64,000 nucleotides of DNA from Craspedostauros australis (Eukaryota > Bacillariophyta > Bacillariophyceae > Mastogloiales > Achnanthaceae). Below are positions 43,379 through 53,942 of this stretch, piece after piece. The notes beneath the pieces were generated by a model. That model was not told the origin of the DNA. It ran no database searches and worked only from the letters and a program-made list of their open reading frames with translations. The stretch spans positions 372,001 to 436,000 of the forward strand of contig JAMXDE010000020.1 in the NCBI GenBank assembly GCA_026770025.1. Direction: 5' to 3'. Both the position numbers and the translations under genes were made by a program. Positions within the stretch are counted from its first letter, which is position 1, and every line of letters begins with the position of its first letter.

Positions 43379-44098
43379 ATGTCCGATAATGAGCAGGACC
43401 TCAAGCCCCGTGCCAAGACCAACGAAGGGATACCGGCCCCACAGGTCTGCGTCGACAATTGCAACGCAAATGTCATGTTCGAAGACCTGGTTTGCACCAT
43501 CTGCTTCGAGATCCCATTCGAAAGCCCGGTCGTCAGCGACTGCGCGCATGTCTTTTGCAAATCCTGTTTCGACCGCCTCAGGGCGTCTCGTCCCGGCAAG
43601 CAGGTCCGGTGCCCCAACGATCGCAAGCTCATTAACGAAGTACAATCGCTCGGAGGTGTGGCGGGGCGAATTTGGGAAGGCATTCGAGTGAAGTGCCCCC
43701 GTGGCGGCTGTCCATGGAAGGGGGGCATGGGATGGTACAGCGAGCATGCGAAGCACCAATGCAGCGGATCGCGCACCTATTACGCCAAGCATACGAGCAT
43801 GATGAACGGAACAACCAAGTCACTGAAAATAGCCAATGCAAGGCTGTTGGCAAGGCAGATGAGTTTGGAAAGAAGCCTCAAGACGTGGCGGGAGAACGCA
43901 GTTGCTTTGAAGGTTGCCGTTGACAAAGCAGAAAGCAAAAACCGCAAGTTGCGAGCAGCTGGCAAGGAATTGAAACGCGATATCGAGATGTATAAGAACC
44001 GCCTTGGAGACATTGGAATTGTTGGCATACGTACGCAGGACAGACGTCCGCAGCCTCCGCCTCTGAAGAGTGACAACGGAGACAGTCTCCTCCCATAA
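43379..44098 (+). CDS. TRAF-like RING / zinc-finger protein 1
   Basis: A 239-residue protein; the ATG at 43379 is the first in frame. The RING at about residues 35-82 reads CTIC, DCAHVFCKSC, RCPND: a C3HC3D form with Asp as the last ligand, as in TRAF6. A TRAF-type zinc finger follows (VKCPRGGCPWKGGMGWYSEH then KHQC). The C-terminal third is a basic coiled coil (LARQMSLERSLKTWREN, DKAESKNRKLRAAGKELKRD). The design is that of a RING E3 ubiquitin ligase with a self-association helix; substrate unknown. It is paralogous to RING-2 at 44936, with the same domain order and spacing, and lies in the same MATE/RING block. Confidence 0.8.
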   Translation: MSDNEQDLKPRAKTNEGIPAPQVCVDNCNANVMFEDLVCTICFEIPFESPVVSDCAHVFCKSCFDRLRASRPGKQVRCPNDRKLINEVQSLGGVAGRIWEGIRVKCPRGGCPWKGGMGWYSEHAKHQCSGSRTYYAKHTSMMNGTTKSLKIANARLLARQMSLERSLKTWRENAVALKVAVDKAESKNRKLRAAGKELKRDIEMYKNRLGDIGIVGIRTQDRRPQPPPLKSDNGDSLLP

Positions 44099-44593
44099 AT
44101 CCATCATTAGCACACACACACACACACATCCTCCCGTACAGATACTGACAGGAATGATCCGGCAGGAAAATTCGGATGAAGGCAAAAGGCAGGAAGATTG
44201 ACACCATCAGCCCTGGCACGTCTGACATCATAGCGAGCGTCATCCGGACGCTTGTCAGAGAGTCATCCAAGAACGAGGAGCAGCAGCAGTCTTCCTGGTG
44301 ATGAAAGAAGCGTGGCAATCATTCATGACGAAGATACCGTCTCTGTGCAGAAGAAGATACTTATAGAAGAGACTGTCAACGCACCTATGGTTTCGGAGTG
44401 GGCACTGTCTCCGTTTCAGCTCCGGTCGCACGTTCACAAGCTTCGAAAGCTGAAAAACAAAACGCAATAGCACTCGTATGACCGTGGGACATCACGATCT
44501 CTCGATCCCTCGTGTTGCTTCGGAGCAATCGGAGAACAGAAAATAGGAGTCGATGTCATCAAGCTGCTGCAACGGCAGAGGGGACAAGAAGAC
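44099..44593. other. intergenic between RING-1 and RING-2
   Basis: A (CA)n tract near 44110-44128. No supported ORF. Confidence 0.5.
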
Positions 44594-45865
44594 ATGCCAA
44601 GAATCAGAATCGGGCTTTGGACTTCCCATTCAGATTTTCGGATCCTGCAAGCTTCGTTTCTCAGCATCAATCCATTCATGCGATTGCAACAGTTGGTGAA
44701 TACTCCGACCCAGGCACATCTTGCTGGCATGAGTTTTTTCGATGTCAGGAGGGATTGGTTGCGTCGCGAAAGCTTCAAGCAGCGACAGCGACAGGATGGC
44801 ACACAGCGAATCAAATCCTTTCACATCTCAGCCGCACGCTCCACAGATTCTTTCGTCCTCTGTTTCGATCCCATACCTTTTCCCCAAAGCGCTGGGACAT
44901 ACCGATCACCCACCATCCATCACGCGGTGGGCTGCATGGCATCTCTCACCATGGTCCACGAGTCTCCATGCTTCTGTTTCGTCAACGAGGGCGCAGCCAA
45001 GCTGTATGATCACCTGGTTTGCACCATCTGCCAGGAGATCCCGTCCAAGGACCCAGTTGTCAGCAACTGCGATCACGTCTTCTGTAACGATTGCATCACG
45101 AAGTTGTGCAAATCTTCATCCACAAGCTCATGGCGATGCCCAAATGATCGGCAGCGTCTATATGAGTGGTTCCCATTGGATGGCGTCGCGCGACAGATAT
45201 GGGAGACGGTTCGAGTTGCATGTCCAAGGAAGGCCTGCGCCTGGCAAGGAGATCTGGGCCAGTACGAACATCACCACAAGATTGAATGCACTTGCACTGC
45301 CATCGCCGAAACTGCCACTGCATTCTATCTTCAGACTGAAATTAAAGCTCTCAAGTTGGAGAAATCAGCCTGGGAGTCTGACAAGAGGACCTTAGAGGAC
45401 ACTGCCCGCCAACTAACAGAGAGAGTGGAAGCATTGCAGTGTCAACTTGCCATTCCGGATATCCCAAAACCAAAGCAAATGGAGAAGACCGCAGAATCCA
45501 CGACGCAAGTGCTGCGGCGATCAACAACACAAGCAACAACACAAGATGCGATGCCGACGATTCCAATAGTGAGTCTACAAGGTCCCGAGGTGAAAGAGAT
45601 GGACGATGCCGTGGTCAAGATGCATCGATTAGCGAAAGAAGGAGTTTCGCAGAGAGACCGAGAACGCATGTTCTCTCAGATGCAAGCACTTAGAGCTAGG
45701 GTCACCAACTCCATCAAGAGATCGCCACAGGCGTCGTCGTTGGTGGTGTCCACTGAACTGAAGATGATGGCAGTGGCCAAAACATCGGAAATATTCACAC
45801 GAAACCAGATCAAACAGATGAAAAAATGGCACCAACAGCACCGTGCGATGGTCCTTCGACCGTGA
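44594..45865 (+). CDS. TRAF-like RING / zinc-finger protein 2
   Basis: The open frame from ATG 44594 gives 423 residues, but the first 114 show no domain. A start at ATG 44936 (MASLTMVHES, 309 residues) would match the length and layout of RING-1 and is the better start. RING: CTICQEIPSKDPVVSNCDHV then FCNDC and RCPND (C3HC3D). TRAF-type finger: VACPRKACAWQGDLGQYEHH then KIEC. A long coiled coil follows (KALKLEKSAWESDKRTLEDT...), then a basic C terminus (EIFTRNQIKQMKKWHQQHR) that RING-1 lacks. Role: probable E3 ubiquitin ligase. It arose with RING-1 by duplication. Confidence 0.78.
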   Translation: MPRIRIGLWTSHSDFRILQASFLSINPFMRLQQLVNTPTQAHLAGMSFFDVRRDWLRRESFKQRQRQDGTQRIKSFHISAARSTDSFVLCFDPIPFPQSAGTYRSPTIHHAVGCMASLTMVHESPCFCFVNEGAAKLYDHLVCTICQEIPSKDPVVSNCDHVFCNDCITKLCKSSSTSSWRCPNDRQRLYEWFPLDGVARQIWETVRVACPRKACAWQGDLGQYEHHHKIECTCTAIAETATAFYLQTEIKALKLEKSAWESDKRTLEDTARQLTERVEALQCQLAIPDIPKPKQMEKTAESTTQVLRRSTTQATTQDAMPTIPIVSLQGPEVKEMDDAVVKMHRLAKEGVSQRDRERMFSQMQALRARVTNSIKRSPQASSLVVSTELKMMAVAKTSEIFTRNQIKQMKKWHQQHRAMVLRP

Positions 45866-46617
45866 ACAATGCAGCAAGGAAGAGCGAACATGCGTGTAAA
45901 GTAGACACAACAAACAGATTTTTGACCCATCGTCTCAATCTGAATGGGACGACCACGTTTCACTAGCCACGGTTCCCACCTGATCCAGATCATGCTCTCT
46001 CGTGTGAGCCTGTGCTTGTGATGTTCGGCTACTCGCAATGCCATCACCTCGACCTGTGGACCCTATCCCCTCACATATACACTCACATTGGCACGATTGT
46101 TCGACCATCTGAGGCAGCAGTTGTTGAGAAGACTGCCACTCTGCGCAACGACGCTGATGTGCCACTGTTGGATTAGTCGTATTCTATCGATGTTTCGAAA
46201 GCCTAGTCTATAAAACAAGCTAGGGTATACAAATGCGTTTGCGGAAGAAAAAACATCAACGGTGTCAACGCCTCCGATTCTGTCGTCAGGGCAGACGTCA
46301 GACGCCATCAATCGACAAAACGACACTCTCCACTGGCCGACTGCCGACCGCCACCCTCTCGAAGCGCATCGTCGCTTGGTCTCCCTCCGATCAAATGTAC
46401 AGACAAATACAAGCACAACTACCCTACAACACAAACCGTCGACCGACCAACTGATCGATCGACAGATCTATGTCAGCAGACAAGACCCATCCAGCACCGA
46501 AGATTCTTCGCTGTCCCGTTACCGCCACAATCCATGCGCACTGTGGATCGGCACGATCACACGCAAAGAATGACCTCCGACCAAAGGCTCTCACCTGCAA
46601 AGGGAGCACGATCAACG
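45866..46617. other. intergenic upstream of MATE-2
   Basis: No supported gene. The final 250 bases are C/A-rich and may be the leader of MATE-2. Upstream in-frame ATGs at 46534 and 46570 exist but would place charged residues before the signal peptide. Confidence 0.45.
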
Positions 46618-48562
46618 ATGGCACTGTTCGTGTCATTGTTGGTCGTGATGAGTGGCGAACGCCCAGTGGCTGGATTCGCACCAAACGACGTTCGTCAGCA
46701 TAGATGCAGTCCACGATCCTCAACAGTGTCTTCTCCAACCATCAACGGAATCCATTCGGAGAGACTTGCCTTCAGAAGCATCGATCGTACACGCCGTTGT
46801 CTCATCGGCTCTCATGCTGCGGCGCTCCACGCCTCCAGTTCCTCATCGGGGACCGAAAGCAACGACTCCAACAAGATCGACAAGCCCGATGACACACAAT
46901 CGCCAGCAGACAAGGCGGAGGTGACCTTGGGGACTCCACCGGAGCAACCAACCATGATGGATTATCGCAAGTTTGCTTTGCCGTGCCTCGGCCTATGGAT
47001 CGCGCAACCTCTCTTATCCTTGGTCGACACGGCCTTCGTCGGGCTGTCCAGCGACCCCGCCATCTCGGCAACCCAACTCGCAGCCTTGGGGCCGGCAACA
47101 ACCTTTGTGGATGGTGCAACGTACCTGTTCGCATTCCTCAACGTTGCATCGACTGGGTTGTATTCTGCTGCTGTCGCACAGCACGGCGCGGAATCCGATT
47201 CTTCCGAAAGTACCGTGCGGACTGCCGCCAAGATAGGTTTGCGATCGGGAATTGGCATCATGCTCTTTCTGCTGGCATTTGCCAGACCATTGCTTGCTCT
47301 TTATGTTGGTGAGTACACAACAGTGCGCTAGCACCCTGGTGGGCTTTGCCAGTGTTCCAAATCAAACGTCACGTCTCACGAATGTACGTATTGTTCTTTG
47401 TTCAAACTTCTTTCGTTGCGCGTTGTGAAACCAAACTGGTTGTGCAGGTCCCGAGGCCGCTGCTACGCCTGGCTTGCTGGACGCGGCGACGGAGTACGTC
47501 AAGATCAGAGCTTTCTCCATGCCAACGTCATTGCTCATGGGCGTTGTTCAGGCGTGTCTCCTTGGAGCCAAGGATTCTGTCACTCCACTGATTTCAATCA
47601 TGTACAGCACCATCGTTAACGTGGTTGGCGATTTTATCCTCGTAGGTCAACTGGGCATGGGATTGCGTGGAGCTGCCATAGCCACAGCGCTGGCGCAATG
47701 GGTCTCCACTATCGCACTGTTGGGTCCCGCCCGAAAGCGATTGGTCAGAGATCACAATCTGCGCATTTGGGGCGGTCAGAAGAAGACAAGCGGTACCGTT
47801 TCAGGCCGTTCCTTCCTGGCATATGCTGCTCCAGTGCTGACTCTCATCCTCGGGAAGATCGCTGCCTTTGGCTTCATGACGCATTCAGCAGCAGCTGTGC
47901 CAGGACAGCCGACGCCGTTGGCCGCGCATCAGATCATCCTTTCGCTCTTCTTCTTCGTAAGCCCGTTTATGGAAGTCATTAGCCAAACGGCGCAGACTTT
48001 CCTGCCTCCATTCTTGGCACGCCTCCAGGAGTACATCGAGAATAAAAAGAAAGCAGATCCCAAGTTTGACACAAAGAAGGACAAAGCGGCACAAGCCTGG
48101 AGCAAGGCTTCGATGCAGGTATCAACGAACTTGCTCGAGCTCGGCGTCGGAGTGGCGACGGTTGTGGCCTCTCTTGCGTGCTTTATTCCAGCCTTCGGTG
48201 GTGCGATGCTCACATCCGATGGCATCGTTCAAGGAGCGCTAAAACCGCTGGCGAAGTACCTCTTGGTTGGTGGGTTGCTGGCAGCGCCGGTAGCTGTGTC
48301 CGAAGGCATACTCCTCGCACGTAGAGAGCTAGGATTCTTGGCAACGACCTACCTGGCAACCACTGCCCTGTTGCCAGCAGCGCTGTTGAGAATAAAGAAG
48401 GTTGGAGGCACCGTAGAACAGATCTGGGGATGCTTTGCTATCTTCCAGCTCACCCGAGCGATTGCGTTTGTTGGTAAGATTTGGTCCAGGCGAATTCTTG
48501 GGCGATTTGGAGCAAAGAGCGCAGGCGACACAACGGAGAATCCACCTAAAGAAGCTAGCTAG
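46618..48562 (+). CDS. MATE-family efflux transporter 2, two exons
   Basis: Exons 46618-47308 and 47448-48562 join to 601 residues; the 139-base intron (GTGAGT...GCAG) splits a Gly codon in [14 protein letters not shown]. The N terminus [19 protein letters not shown] then FAPND is a signal peptide with an ASAFAP-like site, so plastid-envelope location is likely. The MATE core repeats that of MATE-1 nearly block by block: [80 protein letters not shown] and [19 protein letters not shown]. It belongs to the EDS5/DTX-like group; substrate unknown. It differs from MATE-1 in intron content, linker and targeting motif. Confidence 0.87.
47309..47447 (+). other. intron of MATE-2
   Basis: Donor G|GTGAGT, acceptor TGTGCAG. 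Removal restores the Gly codon and the alignment with intronless MATE-1. Confidence 0.88.
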
Positions 48563-48744
48563 ATCCCACTGGAGTCCGGAATAACGAACGTACTCGTATG
48601 TTGCTACTCTGTCATACCTGAACCTCCGATATATCATGCATTGTGGGGATTTCAATACTTCCCCCCTCTCGTCGTGTTTGCTTCAGATGGATTTTGCTTG
48701 AAGATTCATCGGTCTGATGTTCGGCTTGTTGTCGTCTGTGGCGA

Positions 48745-50853
48745 TCATTGGATTCGGTTGAGCAACCGATGCGCCGCCTGACGTCCGCTGAATATCGCAC
48801 CATGGACGCTCCCGATGTACTCGCCATCTGTGGCTTCACCGGCAAAAAGCAGACGGCCATCGTACTCATCCCGTTGCAACACGTCGACATCCTGATCTTC
48901 GGTTCCCAAGCGGAATGAACTGTATGACCCGAGACTGTACAGATCCTCTTCCCACCGTGTCACGTGGCAATCGACAAGCTGCTCTGCAACACTGACGCCG
49001 TCCACTTCCATCGTATTCTGCAGGAAGGACATCACCGCGTCGCAGATCATATCATCTGGTTTGTGCGTTGCCCATTCGCCCGCATCGCCGAATAACACTG
49101 CTTCGATGCACGGCACACCATGGCGGGCCCAAAGATTGTACAAGAGCAAATGTTCGCCGATCGGATTTCCATCAGGCTGCCATGACGTTGATGTTGCGGA
49201 TGTTGGCTTTGCGTTGTCTGTAGTTGGTGTTGCCGTTGCGCCCACCTTTCCAACCATCTTTCTCTTGCAGCCTTTGCTGTTGATCAAACCAACAAAGAGT
49301 TGATGCCTCGGCCACCAAATGGTCTTGAATGTCAGTAGCACCTTTTTGTATGCTCCAGAACACAGCGAGAGCATTGCGTGTTGTTTCTCTACAGGCAGCG
49401 GTGGGTCGAAGAACGCACGAGAAGCATCCGAGCATATCCTCTGCATGCAACCTAACGGCATCGTCGAAACGCAGTATTTGGCGCGGACTGTCACTCCTTC
49501 GCTCGTCGTCAAGCGAAGATGGGAGAAGCGATCCTGGATGCTGGTGACGGAATGCTTCGTCTTGACCAGTCCGCGCGAAGGAAGCTGACTCAGCAGACCT
49601 TTGATGATGGTTATCATCCCACCCTGGACGGAGCAATGTGGTCCAGGAAAGTCACCTTGCGGCGTGTAGATGCCGTCAACGGTGGACGGATACGAGGACT
49701 TGGATGATGCTACTGCTGCTGCTGCTGATGATGACGATGATGATGGCAAGGATGAAGCTGATTGATCAACACCAGGAATCTCATTCGTCATGCTGCGGTC
49801 ACTTACATTTCCTGCGTGTTCTGGATCCCCAGGGATGACACAACCATCAAGAAGTTGCAACGACGCCGGGCTCATTCCATTCCAACATCCAATCAAGTAC
49901 CTGTAGAATGCAGCCAATTCAGCAGATGCTCTCCCATCTACTCGGCCCTCACCGTCGCTACCATCGTCGCTACCATCGTCACTACCATCGTCACCATCGC
50001 CGTCATCAACGCCAGTGCCAGTTGAGGTGGAGCCGTGATGACGCATTTGCTGGACAGCATCTTCAAAGCTTTGGTGCACCAGTTCTTGGCCCTTTCCCTT
50101 TTCGTACTGCCGTTGCACGTGCTTGGATAGGTCATTCAATATCGAATGATGCAACCGGATACTGTTCTCCATGCGTTTGCTACCTCTGACGTTGCTGCCA
50201 GCGGCGGTGGCGGCGGCGGTGTCATTGTCCAACCGAATCCCATTCTGAAACACAGCGAGTTGACCTTCTGCTATTAGTGCGGTGTGCGGTTGTGTCCATG
50301 GGTTGCACTTCAGAAGCTCGTTCAGGACATGACGACCACATGAAGGTTGGTTCTCGCCGCCCCCTTTGGCCTCATCAATCGCAGACATGCTACGCGACAT
50401 GTGCGCAAATTCGCACGCCAGATGTTCCAGCATGGGATTGGCTTCGCCCTCTTCGTTATCGTCGATGCCATGGACCCATGCTGCCCCGTGGTCGATGGTA
50501 ATATCCACCTCGTCGCAACCACCGCAGCCCTCACCATCGGTGCCATTCCCGCAGCGAGACTTCGTTTCGATCGTCGTGCGAATACGGCCGCCCACCCTGT
50601 CCCGTGCCTCCCAGATGAGCACTTTCAGGCTTGGGCTGTGCTTCAACAACTCGACTGCGCAGGACAAACCCGCCGCACCTGCCCCAACAATCACACAATC
50701 CACCATCTCTGACTCGCTACTTGTCCTCGTACGTTGCCGTAGATCACATTCTCGATCTGAATCAAATTGTCGATTTTGCTGTGTCTGCTCCTGATCCGGC
50801 GTTCGGCGACACACGGGTTGGAGTCCATTCGATGACGGAGGCTGCGCCATCAT
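48745..50853 (-). CDS. FAD-dependent amine (polyamine) oxidase
   Basis: A 702-residue intronless flavoprotein. Residues 53-69 hold the dinucleotide motif VIVGAGAAGLSCAVELL; the adenosine-ribose Glu and GG doublet follow in LIWEARDRVGGRI; then ITIDHGAAWVHGI. The C terminus has the FAD-closing segment LLFAGEATDGEYIGSVHGAI with FSGRQAA. This pattern is that of polyamine/spermine oxidases and the amine-oxidase domain of LSD1; no SWIRM or Tower domain is present, so a polyamine oxidase is favoured. The reaction would be oxidation of a C-N bond giving H2O2. It is longer than typical (about 500) owing to low-complexity inserts: a DGSD repeat coded by ATCGTC-type units at about 49955-50010 and a Ser/Ala run. 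No signal peptide. Confidence 0.85.
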   Translation of the reverse strand: MMAQPPSSNGLQPVCRRTPDQEQTQQNRQFDSDRECDLRQRTRTSSESEMVDCVIVGAGAAGLSCAVELLKHSPSLKVLIWEARDRVGGRIRTTIETKSRCGNGTDGEGCGGCDEVDITIDHGAAWVHGIDDNEEGEANPMLEHLACEFAHMSRSMSAIDEAKGGGENQPSCGRHVLNELLKCNPWTQPHTALIAEGQLAVFQNGIRLDNDTAAATAAGSNVRGSKRMENSIRLHHSILNDLSKHVQRQYEKGKGQELVHQSFEDAVQQMRHHGSTSTGTGVDDGDGDDGSDDGSDDGSDGEGRVDGRASAELAAFYRYLIGCWNGMSPASLQLLDGCVIPGDPEHAGNVSDRSMTNEIPGVDQSASSLPSSSSSSAAAAVASSKSSYPSTVDGIYTPQGDFPGPHCSVQGGMITIIKGLLSQLPSRGLVKTKHSVTSIQDRFSHLRLTTSEGVTVRAKYCVSTMPLGCMQRICSDASRAFFDPPLPVEKQHAMLSLCSGAYKKVLLTFKTIWWPRHQLFVGLINSKGCKRKMVGKVGATATPTTDNAKPTSATSTSWQPDGNPIGEHLLLYNLWARHGVPCIEAVLFGDAGEWATHKPDDMICDAVMSFLQNTMEVDGVSVAEQLVDCHVTRWEEDLYSLGSYSSFRLGTEDQDVDVLQRDEYDGRLLFAGEATDGEYIGSVHGAIFSGRQAAHRLLNRIQ

Positions 50854-51852
50854 CTCTCGTTGCTGTTACTGATGCTGCCCCCTGTATGTACACCTGTACA
50901 CGTGACAGGATTGGTCGGTACGTATGATCGTGTTCGTTCTACGAACCAAACGATGGAAAGTAGCTCGTATAATGGATCCAACGATTCGCCGCTGCAAGTG
51001 ACGATTGGATGGCTGGGCCAAGCCAAGCACCTCTCCATCGACATGTGCTACACTTTGCGTTGTGCTGTACTGTGTTGCACTCATCCCGCTTCACTCCTCT
51101 CCTCTCCATGCGAGGGATCGCACACCCTGCGATGGTCCACCCTTGCCTTCGTCTCCATGTGCTCCATGCGACATCATCAACCAGTGGCTCTCGACCAACG
51201 CAACAACAAACCAAACCAAGAGGAACCAAAGATACCTTCTGTGCCAAACGTGACCAACGACATCGTGAACGAACATGAAGAGACCAAACAAGACAGTCCC
51301 GCAAACACGATTTTGAGTCGTCAAATGCGTCTATACGGCGTACGGTATCAATCAGACCTCATCAACGAAGCAAGAATCTACTTCACCCACAACGGGCCAC
51401 GTTCGGGATGAGTGCATTGCGAAGAAGCCATCCCGTTTATCCGCTTCTGGATCCTATCAGTGGGGGCAAGTAGCTAGGCCAGGCATACTATAGCACAAAG
51501 ACCTTGCGTTGCTATTGGACGCACGGTGACTGTTCTACTCTGGTTGTGCGAGTACATGTTTCTGGGTACTCGTGCTCTGGCCACCTTTCAACTACTCATC
51601 CATCGTTTCTTCTCACTCGTCCGCTCCCGATGATTTCGCAGCTTTCGCGAACTACGCAGGTACAACAATGACGCATGGTTACATCTGAGAACTTGTGGGA
51701 TACATCTTGGATGAAAGCCGGGGAGTTGCATTGGGTCCCGGACTCGACCAGTTATCAGGTCGATACCGCAGTCGCCGAGGGGACGTCTCCGTGCTACGCG
51801 AGTGCGCTTTGGTGTATTGCTGCCCATTGCGTTGTCCGCATATTGGTACGAA
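50854..51852. other. intergenic between amine oxidase and ankyrin genes
   Basis: A plus-strand ORF (50860-51411, 183 codons) lacks any domain and overlaps the leader of the oxidase; not called. Rest shows nothing. Confidence 0.45.
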
Positions 51853-52512
51853 CTAAGGAGGCGAGTTCTGTGACGGCGCCGGTTTGGAAAGGTTTGATTC
51901 GGATTTGAGCAATGCTGATGAAACCGCCGCAGTCGACGTTGTTGCGACGGAATGGTGTTTTTTGCTGCGTCGTGGTGCAGGTAGTTGGGAGTGAAGATGA
52001 GTGCAACGACTTGTGAGCACTTCGATGATTTCCGTTCGGTATGTCATCGCAGCTTCCGCCACATCGAGGGGTGTTTGGTTGCTGTTGTTTCGAATGGTGA
52101 TATCGGCATCGCATTCTTCCACGAGATACTTCACGCAAAACCCATGGTTGTATTTGCATGCCAGATGAAGTGGAGTGTGACCATGAATAGTTCGAATATT
52201 GACTTCGGCGTTGTGTGATTCAACCAAGTATTTCACACAATCCATTTGGCCTTTGGCGCACACGAGATGAAGTGGAGTGTGGCCATGTGTTGTTTGAACG
52301 TTCAAGGGAGCCTGGCATGATTCCACCAAGTACTTGATGCAATCCAGATGGCCACTGATGCATGCCCAGACAAATGCACCATTCACACGAGTGTCTGGGA
52401 GAGTGTTGCCGTTATTTTCAAGTCCTGGATTTTGCTCCTTCCATTTCTTCAGCATACTCAGATTACCGTCCTTTGCAGCTCCACAAAGTTGAACGTCTTT
52501 GATCTTCGCCAT
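51853..52512 (-). CDS. ankyrin-repeat protein
   Basis: A 219-residue intronless protein. Four to five ankyrin repeats span residues about 5-165, with canonical HGHTPLHLVCAKGQMDCVKY and HGHTPLHLACKYNHGFCVKY, and a capping repeat NQTPLDVAEAAM. The repeats are preceded by a divergent first unit (DVQLCGAAKDGNLSMLKKW). The last 50 residues are Ser/Pro/Ala-rich and disordered. Ankyrin arrays bind protein partners; no partner or pathway can be named. The two central repeats are also very close at DNA level (GTGTGGCCATG, GTGTGACCATG), suggesting recent duplication or gene conversion. Confidence 0.85.
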   Translation of the reverse strand: MAKIKDVQLCGAAKDGNLSMLKKWKEQNPGLENNGNTLPDTRVNGAFVWACISGHLDCIKYLVESCQAPLNVQTTHGHTPLHLVCAKGQMDCVKYLVESHNAEVNIRTIHGHTPLHLACKYNHGFCVKYLVEECDADITIRNNSNQTPLDVAEAAMTYRTEIIEVLTSRCTHLHSQLPAPRRSKKHHSVATTSTAAVSSALLKSESNLSKPAPSQNSPP

Positions 52513-53942
52513 AATGAAATCACCGGCTCTCGGAAGATTGTTGGCAGTTCCCTGTTGAGTTTTGGGTGCTGATTGCTCAGGATTGGGTGTGCTCGCAGCT
52601 CTATACGTATGTATGCCAATTGCATTTCACGTGTATATGCCGGCCAATGCCGTTCAATCATAGGGAAGCGGCAGAAATAAACAGCAGGGAATGCAGGCAA
52701 ACGAGCATGAAAGCGGAAAATGAACCATTCACAAAAATGATGCAATGATGAGCGAGTTGGAGTTGTTGGAAGAATTCGAATTGCATGGTATCGACACACG
52801 GCAGATGCAATCGTATGTTCAATCGCATGTTCAATCGCAAGTGCGACGCAAGCGAAAGCCTGATTACAAGCATAGACGCAAAGAAGTTCATGTGCACAAG
52901 TTGCTCCGCGGCTATCTCTGTCACCACTCACTGGATGGATGGATGGATGGATTGCCCAGTTGTGCTTATGTGTGTCCTGGCGTACGTACGCGTCAGGTGG
53001 AAATGATTCTGAAGTGTGAGATCGAATTTATGTGAGCTGATTGCGAATCTACTCCTCCCCTGCCCAGAACGCTTGATACTGCATGCTCTGACTTGCCATG
53101 CTTTAGGTTCCACGGCACTTTGGTTTTCGTGATGGAGAGTTTCCACGATCAGTCGGTTTCGATCCAACCTCGATACTCCCTGTTCCCGCAATACCTTGGC
53201 GCGGAGTTCCCACGTTCTTCCGTTGTTGTTTGGTTGATGTGATCCCACGAGACATCTGGAATCCAAAGGCGTGACCGTTGCGTCTGATACGATTCACCCT
53301 CGCGCAGATCCATTGAATAGGCCAACGGCTCTATATTGGCAGCCTCGTAGTGTTCTATGAAGTATACTTACACATGTATCAAAGAAGAGCAAGTGTCATC
53401 ATTGTTGGCGAAACTGTTGCATGATCAAGAGAGTAATTCGTCCCCTCTCATGGTACAGTTGGTGTTCGCTCATTTGCTGACGCGTCTCATCCCCGCCGCT
53501 CTCCTTCTCCCTCTGCTATTGGATTCATTCATTCATGCACTCATATTTATCGCAACAGGAGATGGACGTGAACGCAGTTGGTATCATTCGCCCTCTCTTT
53601 CTTCGATCTCCATCTTTGATAACGCTCTTGCATGCGTCTTCGTCTTCACGCTCTTCCGAGAGGTTCGTCGAGGCTGCGAGTTTGCATTTGTTCCAACGGT
53701 TGTGATCCCAAGAGGCACAGCGTGGATTTGGAAACAATCAACGTCGACGGAGGTCAAGGAGTAACAGAATGCTCGTAGTGGTACACTACCTAGTGTACTC
53801 TGCGATGACACGCATCGCCAGAAGAAACTCTTTCCAATGTGTAGTCTTGGGGGAGGATTGTTTGGTTTATGAATATGAATATGAATGTGCATGTTTGCAT
53901 GGTATGGCATGTCTGCTCAGAGTGTATGTCGTTCTTTGGCGA
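52513..53942. other. intergenic, no gene supported
   Basis: Small ORFs at 52745-53035 and 53357-53764 (the latter with a hydrophobic stretch LIPAALLLPLLL) have no family match. A (GGAT)n array is at 52932-52951. Confidence 0.45.
52932..52951 (+). repeat. (GGAT)n tetranucleotide array
   Basis: Five tandem GGAT/ATGG units. Confidence 0.85.

Noticed and set aside
49955-50010. spaced ATCGTC repeats considered as a CRISPR-like array
   Set aside because: Units are 6-15 bases without spacers and encode part of a protein; the host is a eukaryote.
50860-51411. 183-codon plus-strand ORF
   Set aside because: Starts within the leader of the amine oxidase and has no family features; chance ORF judged more likely.
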